Of a stretch of 64,000 bases of DNA, positions 60,553-64,000 are shown piece after piece. The stretch is from Streptomonospora nanhaiensis (GTDB taxonomy: Bacteria > Actinomycetota > Actinomycetes > Streptosporangiales > Streptosporangiaceae): contig NZ_JACCFO010000001.1 in the NCBI RefSeq assembly GCF_013410565.1, positions 3,968,001 through 4,032,000 on the forward strand. Direction: 5' to 3'. Below the pieces are notes generated by a model. That model did no database searches. It was not told where the DNA came from and was given only the letters and a program-made list of their open reading frames with translations. The translations under genes and the position numbers were made by a program. Each line of letters begins with the position of its first letter. Position 1 is the first letter of the stretch.

Positions 60553-60921
60553 ATGACACACAGCGCGCAGAGCACCGCCTACGACGTCGTCAAGAAGTAC
60601 CACCACGCCTGGACGGGGGGCGATGTCAAGACCGCCATGGGCTACGTCGCCGACGACGTCACGTGCCGCGCACCGGGCATGGACATCGACGGCAAGGACG
60701 CCTACCGGAAGTTCATCACCGGATTCGCGCCCGCGCTCACCGGTATCGGCGACATCGCCGAGTTCACCGACGGGGACCGCGTCGCGCTGTTCTACTACCC
60801 GCAGACAGCGGCGACCTCCACGACTCCCGCCGCCGAACTCTTCACCGTCGAAGGCGGGAGGATCAGCGAGAGCGTGCTGATCTTCGACCGGCTCTCCTAC
60901 GGCCCGCCCGAACAGGACTGA
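60553..60921 (+). CDS. SnoaL-like/NTF2-fold protein
   Basis: 122 residues: VVKKYHHAWTGGDVKTAMGYVADDVTCRAPG, DAYRKFITGFAPALTGI, ELFTVEGGRISESVLIFDRL. Small ligand-binding or isomerase fold; function unknown. ATG 60553 follows AAAGGAC. 42 bp after the SRPBCC gene, so it is likely part of the ArsR operon. Confidence 0.8.
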   Translation: MTHSAQSTAYDVVKKYHHAWTGGDVKTAMGYVADDVTCRAPGMDIDGKDAYRKFITGFAPALTGIGDIAEFTDGDRVALFYYPQTAATSTTPAAELFTVEGGRISESVLIFDRLSYGPPEQD

Positions 60922-60933
60922 GACGACCGCGCC

Positions 60934-61281
60934 ATGACTCCCGAGCAGACCGTTCTCGTCGAACGCGTCCGCGCTCTTCTCGCACACGGGCCGATGCCCC
61001 GGGAAGTCGCGATGTTCGGCGGCCGGTCCTTCATGGTCAACGAGCGGATGGTCCTCGCGGCACGGAAAGGCGGAGACCTGCTGGTGCGGGTCGACGCCGA
61101 CCGGTATGAGGAGCTTCTGGACCGCCCTGGGGCGGCTCAGGCGTCGATGGGGCCGCAGCGTGACATGGGGCCGGGATGGATTGAGGTCGCGGCGCACGCC
61201 GTCAACGACGACGAGCACCTGTCCTTCTGGGTCGGCGTCGCGCTGGAGCACAACCGCGCGGTGACCGGCGGCCGCCCGTGA
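60934..61281 (+). CDS. TfoX/Sxy N-terminal-domain protein
   Basis: 115 residues; VRALLAHGPMPREVAMFGGRSFMVNERMVLAARKGGDLLVRV is the TfoX N-terminal domain. In gammaproteobacteria TfoX activates competence, but actinobacterial stand-alone copies have no known role. It follows the SnoaL-like gene by 12 bp. Confidence 0.8.
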   Translation: MTPEQTVLVERVRALLAHGPMPREVAMFGGRSFMVNERMVLAARKGGDLLVRVDADRYEELLDRPGAAQASMGPQRDMGPGWIEVAAHAVNDDEHLSFWVGVALEHNRAVTGGRP

Positions 61282-61368
61282 GCACCGCCCACGGGCGGTC
61301 TCCTCGGCGCCTGCGTCTGCTGTGCCGAGTCCCGCGGTGACAACAGCGGGCGCGCCGGGCACCGGCTC

Positions 61369-62343
61369 TCAGGCGGGCGCCCCGTAGCGGGCGGCCATCG
61401 CGGCGGCGCGGTCGCGCAGGGAGGCGCGCAGCCACTCCGGGGACAGGGTTTCGGCGTCCGCGGCGAGTTGCCACAGCGCCCACTCGGCGTGCCGCGCGTC
61501 CTGGAAGGAGACCTCCAGCCGCAGCCGGCCGTCCGCGTCGGCCTCCTCGGCGCTCACGGCCAGCGCGGTCGCCACCAGCTCCGCCCGCCGCGCCGGGTCC
61601 AGGCGCACCACCGCCCTGACCTGGTCGCCGCCGGTCCGAAACCGTGCGCCGCGTTCCCGCCACGCCCGATCGAGATCGACCCGGTCGGGCCGCTGGGCGG
61701 GTTCGTCGAGTTCCTCGGCGGCCATGACCCTAGACAGCCGGTAGGTGCGGTCCGCGCCGGACCTCGTGGCCAGCAGGTAGCCCTGTCCGCGCACGGTGAC
61801 CAGCCCGATCGGGTCCACCGTGCGCCACTTCGGGGGCTGGTCCACGGCCGCGTAGTGGATGCGCAGCCGGTGTCCGGCGAACACCGCGCGCCGGATCGCG
61901 GCCACGACGGCGTCCGGCACGTCCTCCTCGACCAGCCGGCGCGAGAGGAGGTCGGTCTCCGGGTCGATGAGCAGTCGCCGGGCCCCGCCGGCCGCGACGG
62001 CCCGGTAGCTCTCGGGCAGCGCGTCGACCACCTTGCGCATGGCCGAGGCGAGCGCCGCCCCGAGCCCGAACGCCTGCGCGCCGCGCCGCGACCCGGCGAC
62101 CAGCAGGGCGAGCGCCTCGTCGTGGCTCAGGCCGGTGAGCTCGGTCCGGAATCCGGGCAGCAGCGCGAAGCCGCCGTGCCGCCCGCGCTCGGCGTAGACC
62201 GGGACGCCGGCCGCGGACAGCGCCTCGATGTCGCGCAGCACGGTCCGGGTGGACACCTCCAGCTCGCGCGCCAGCGCGGCCGCGGACAGCCGGCCGTGCT
62301 GCCGCAGCAGCAGCACCAGCGATACCAGTCGGTCGGCGCGCAC
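61369..62343 (-). CDS. WYL-domain regulator (PafC/YafY type)
   Basis: 324 residues; N-terminal HTH_11 (VSLVLLLRQHGRLSAAALARELEVSTRTVLRDIEAL) and WYL domain (AVDQPPKWRTVDPIGLVTVRGQGYLLA). WYL proteins often sense nucleic acids or nucleotides and regulate stress genes. Starts at 62343 (ATG or GTG in CACGC). A perfect inverted repeat lies 22 bp before it in the gap shared with RidA. Confidence 0.88.
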   Translation of the reverse strand: MRADRLVSLVLLLRQHGRLSAAALARELEVSTRTVLRDIEALSAAGVPVYAERGRHGGFALLPGFRTELTGLSHDEALALLVAGSRRGAQAFGLGAALASAMRKVVDALPESYRAVAAGGARRLLIDPETDLLSRRLVEEDVPDAVVAAIRRAVFAGHRLRIHYAAVDQPPKWRTVDPIGLVTVRGQGYLLATRSGADRTYRLSRVMAAEELDEPAQRPDRVDLDRAWRERGARFRTGGDQVRAVVRLDPARRAELVATALAVSAEEADADGRLRLEVSFQDARHAEWALWQLAADAETLSPEWLRASLRDRAAAMAARYGAPA

Positions 62344-62364
62344 GCGGAAACGCTACCCGGAATA

Positions 62365-62383
62365 CACGACAGAGGGTGTCGTG
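62365..62383. promoter_or_regulatory. WYL-regulator operator
   Basis: CACGACA (62365-62371), GAGGG, TGTCGTG (62377-62383) is a perfect 7-bp inverted repeat between the divergent WYL and RidA genes. Confidence 0.6.
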
Positions 62384-62474
62384 ATTTGCCGGGAGGCTCT
62401 TCCCGCGACGTGGAAGACGCCGGCGACCGAACCGGCGGACGTACGCAACTCCCGACGAACCGAATGGAGCCGAT

Positions 62475-62876
62475 GTGGCAGCGCAGCGAACGGCGGTCAA
62501 CCCGTGGACGTGGTCCGTGGAGATGGGGTACCACCAGGGCGAGGTCGTCACGGGGCACACCCGCACCCTGTACTGCGCCGGGCAGACCGCGATGAGCGCG
62601 GACGGCGCGCCGCAGCACCCCGAGGACATGGCGGCGCAACTGGCGCTGAGCGTGGACAACCTTGAAGCGGTCCTCGCCCAGGCCGACATGACCCTCGCGA
62701 ACCTGATCCGCCTCAACGTCTACACCACCGACGTCGACCTGCTCTTCCAGCACTACGGAGTACTGGCGTTGAGACTGGCCGCGGCCGAAGTGGCCCCGGC
62801 AACCACGATGCTGGGCGTGACCCGGCTGGCCATCCCGACCCTGATGGTCGAACTGGAGGGCACCGCAGTCGCCTGA
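62475..62876 (+). CDS. RidA-family deaminase
   Basis: 133 residues of the YjgF/RidA trimer: YCAGQTAMSADGAPQHPEDMAAQLALSVDNLEAVLAQADMTLANLIRLNVYTTD, then ATTMLGVTRLAIPTLMVELEGTAV. RidA hydrolyses reactive enamine/imine intermediates; the catalytic Arg of true RidA (in the RVNVY position, here RLNVYTT) is kept as Arg in LIRLNV. GTG 62475 has GGAG 5 bp upstream. Divergent from the WYL regulator. Confidence 0.85.
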   Translation: MAAQRTAVNPWTWSVEMGYHQGEVVTGHTRTLYCAGQTAMSADGAPQHPEDMAAQLALSVDNLEAVLAQADMTLANLIRLNVYTTDVDLLFQHYGVLALRLAAAEVAPATTMLGVTRLAIPTLMVELEGTAVA

Positions 62877-62931
62877 TACGGCCCAGCCGCCTCGGCTGGC
62901 CCCGCGAGCACGCCGATCCGGGACCGGCCGG

Positions 62932-63408
62932 TCACCCGATGTGGGGCGCGGCCGGTGCCTGGAGGAAGTGGTCGATTCGTAGGCGCATGGAGCGGTCCAT
63001 CCGGTAGCCGGGCAGTTGGGCCTTGGGCACCCAGTGGACTTCGCGGGACTCGCTGCTGGGGGTGGGCTCGCCGGAGAGCTGCCGGGCGGTGAGGACGATG
63101 GAGAACTCCTGGCGCGCCTCGCCGTCGCTGGTGTAGAGGATGATGTGCCGGGGGTCGGAGTAGATCCCCGATATCCCGGTGATCTCGCAGGTGATCCCGG
63201 TTTCCTCGCGGGTCTCGCGCACCGCCGCCTCGGGCACGGACTCGCCCAGGTCGATGGCGCCGCCGGGCAGTGCCCAGTTGCCGTTGTCGGTGCGCCGGAT
63301 CATCAGTACCTCATCGCGGTCGTTGACGACGATGACGTTGACCGAGGGGACGAGGCTGTTGGCGGGCGGGGCCTGGGGGTCGTCGAAGTAGTCGATCCGC
63401 CGTGCCAT
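62932..63408 (-). CDS. NUDIX hydrolase
   Basis: 158 residues. NUDIX box GGAIDLGESVPEAAVRETREETGI (G-x5-E-x7-REUxEExGU) is complete. Hydrolyses nucleoside-diphosphate-linked substrates; the specific substrate is not visible. The Met at 63408 is preferred to the upstream Gly-rich leader (63429) because GGAGG lies 6 bp before it. Confidence 0.88.
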   Translation of the reverse strand: MARRIDYFDDPQAPPANSLVPSVNVIVVNDRDEVLMIRRTDNGNWALPGGAIDLGESVPEAAVRETREETGITCEITGISGIYSDPRHIILYTSDGEARQEFSIVLTARQLSGEPTPSSESREVHWVPKAQLPGYRMDRSMRLRIDHFLQAPAAPHIG

Positions 63409-63421
63409 CGGCCTTCCTCCC

Positions 63422-63674
63422 TCACCCAAGCGGCGCCGCCTCGTCCCAGACGCGCTCGAAGCCCTCCAGGTACGTGCTCACCATCCCACCGTCGGCGATC
63501 CTGCGGGGGTGGAAGGCCGGCGCGCTGGACGACGGCGCATCGCAAGACAACGCGCACGGGACCTCGCCGATGCGCTCGGCAACGTGCGGCCGAGGGGCTC
63601 CAGCGGAGGCGCGGCGATGACAAGGGAGAGGACGTGCCGATGGCCGGTGCGCGGCGCTGGCATCCGGTGTGGCA
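63422..63674 (-). pseudogene. Possible remnant of an upstream gene
   Basis: The frame ending 63422 (STYLEGFERVWDEAAPLG) reads like the C-terminus of a regulator-type protein, but no plausible N-terminus or start is found and the frame breaks near 63674. It ends 13 bp before the NUDIX start. It may be a decayed operon partner. Confidence 0.3.
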
Positions 63675-63714
63675 CGTATGCGGCACGACTCGGCTGACCC
63701 CGCCTGGAAAAGCG

Positions 63715-63752
63715 AGAGCCAGGTCACCGGAAACCCGGTTTGACCTGGCTCT
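63715..63752 (-). terminator. tRNA terminator hairpin
   Basis: AGAGCCAGGTCA (63715-63726) and TGACCTGGCTCT (63741-63752) form a 12-bp perfect stem around a CCGG..CCGG loop, directly downstream of the tRNA on the minus strand. Confidence 0.8.
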
Positions 63753-63760
63753 TCGCTGTC

Positions 63761-63834
63761 TGGAGCGGATGACGGGAATCGAACCCGCGTTATCAGCTTG
63801 GGAAGCTGAAGTTCTACCATTGAACTACATCCGC
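63761..63834 (-). tRNA. tRNA-Gly (CCC)
   Basis: 74 nt with encoded CCA. Acceptor GCGGATG/CATCCGC, D arm GTTC-AATGGTA-GAAC, anticodon loop TTCCCAA (anticodon CCC), T arm GCGGG-TTCGATT-CCCGT. It reads GGG codons, frequent in this genome. Confidence 0.97.
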
Positions 63835-63935
63835 GTGAGCCCGAGGGTGCTGGGCTACGGCGATAGCTTACCGGACGTCGGGCGTCCGCGGGTAACCGGA
63901 TGTTGGGCGGGTGGCGACCAGGTAGGTTCTGGAGC

Positions 63936-64000
63936 GTGCTGCTCTCCGATCGTGACATCAGGTCTGAAATCGAGTCCGGGCGGGTCAAGATCGACCCCTA
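63936..64000 (+). CDS. dcd: dCTP deaminase (5' part only)
   Basis: GTG 63936 begins MLLSDRDIRSEIESGRVKID, the conserved start of dCTP deaminase, which makes dUTP for thymidylate synthesis. The gene continues past the window. It lies beside the tRNA-Gly gene, a neighbourhood common in actinobacteria. Confidence 0.9.
   Translation, partial: MLLSDRDIRSEIESGRVKIDP

Overview
The window is GC-rich actinobacterial chromosome with dense genes, many GTG starts and long spurious antisense frames. The paired CBM2-linked GH6 and GH48 cellulases, two copies of the cellulase-repressor operator TGGGAGCGCTCCCA described from Thermobifida and Streptomyces, and the purA-purD-purB-purC gene order suggest a member of the Nocardiopsaceae or a close relative. 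This placement is an inference from gene content, not from a phylogeny.

Left part (1-10.4 kb): a 5'-truncated RraA-family gene and a TRAP-type permease that carries a one-base frameshift; a lipoprotein; an endolysin-like amidase and an Orc1/Cdc6-like AAA ATPase that share an unusual repeated-CTAG promoter layout; a second lipoprotein; a HisC-like aminotransferase; a GGDEF-like/HTH regulator; and a divergent MurA with Cys rather than Asp at the fosfomycin position. Middle-left (10.8-29.3 kb): core metabolism (purC, purB, purD, purA, DUF3151, fba, pyrE, cutA), a membrane-bound ECF sigma factor fused to its own zinc-finger and an extracellular region, an NYN-domain protein, a TPR protein, a HAD phosphatase, a DUF1089 protein and a nucleoside hydrolase.

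Centre (29.4-40 kb): a HATPase anti-sigma-type protein, a PuuD-like amidotransferase, a truncated haemoglobin followed by a flavohaemoglobin that overlaps a DivIVA-like gene, then the cellulase pair (GH48 then GH6, minus strand) behind two CelR/CebR operators and a long C-rich leader.

Accessory part (40-57 kb): a polymorphic-toxin locus (DUF6507 WXG100-like protein, a large toxin with a predicted PD-(D/E)xK nuclease tail and a frameshift, two tandem paralogous putative immunity proteins, a DUF6177 protein); regulators with SnoaL-like partners; a Tat-exported GH106 rhamnosidase-type enzyme; and three solitary type I-E CRISPR-like repeats, each with leader-like sequence before it and no array or cas gene nearby. 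Right part (57-64 kb): an LLM oxidoreductase, a SMI1/KNR4 protein, an ArsR-SRPBCC-SnoaL-TfoX operon, a WYL regulator with RidA, a NUDIX hydrolase, tRNA-Gly(CCC) and the start of dcd.

Carbohydrate use is the clearest theme. GH48 and GH6 would attack crystalline cellulose from opposite chain ends under one repressor, and GH106 would act on rhamnose-containing polymers. The toxin locus and orphan CRISPR leaders mark the 40-53 kb stretch as the most plastic part.
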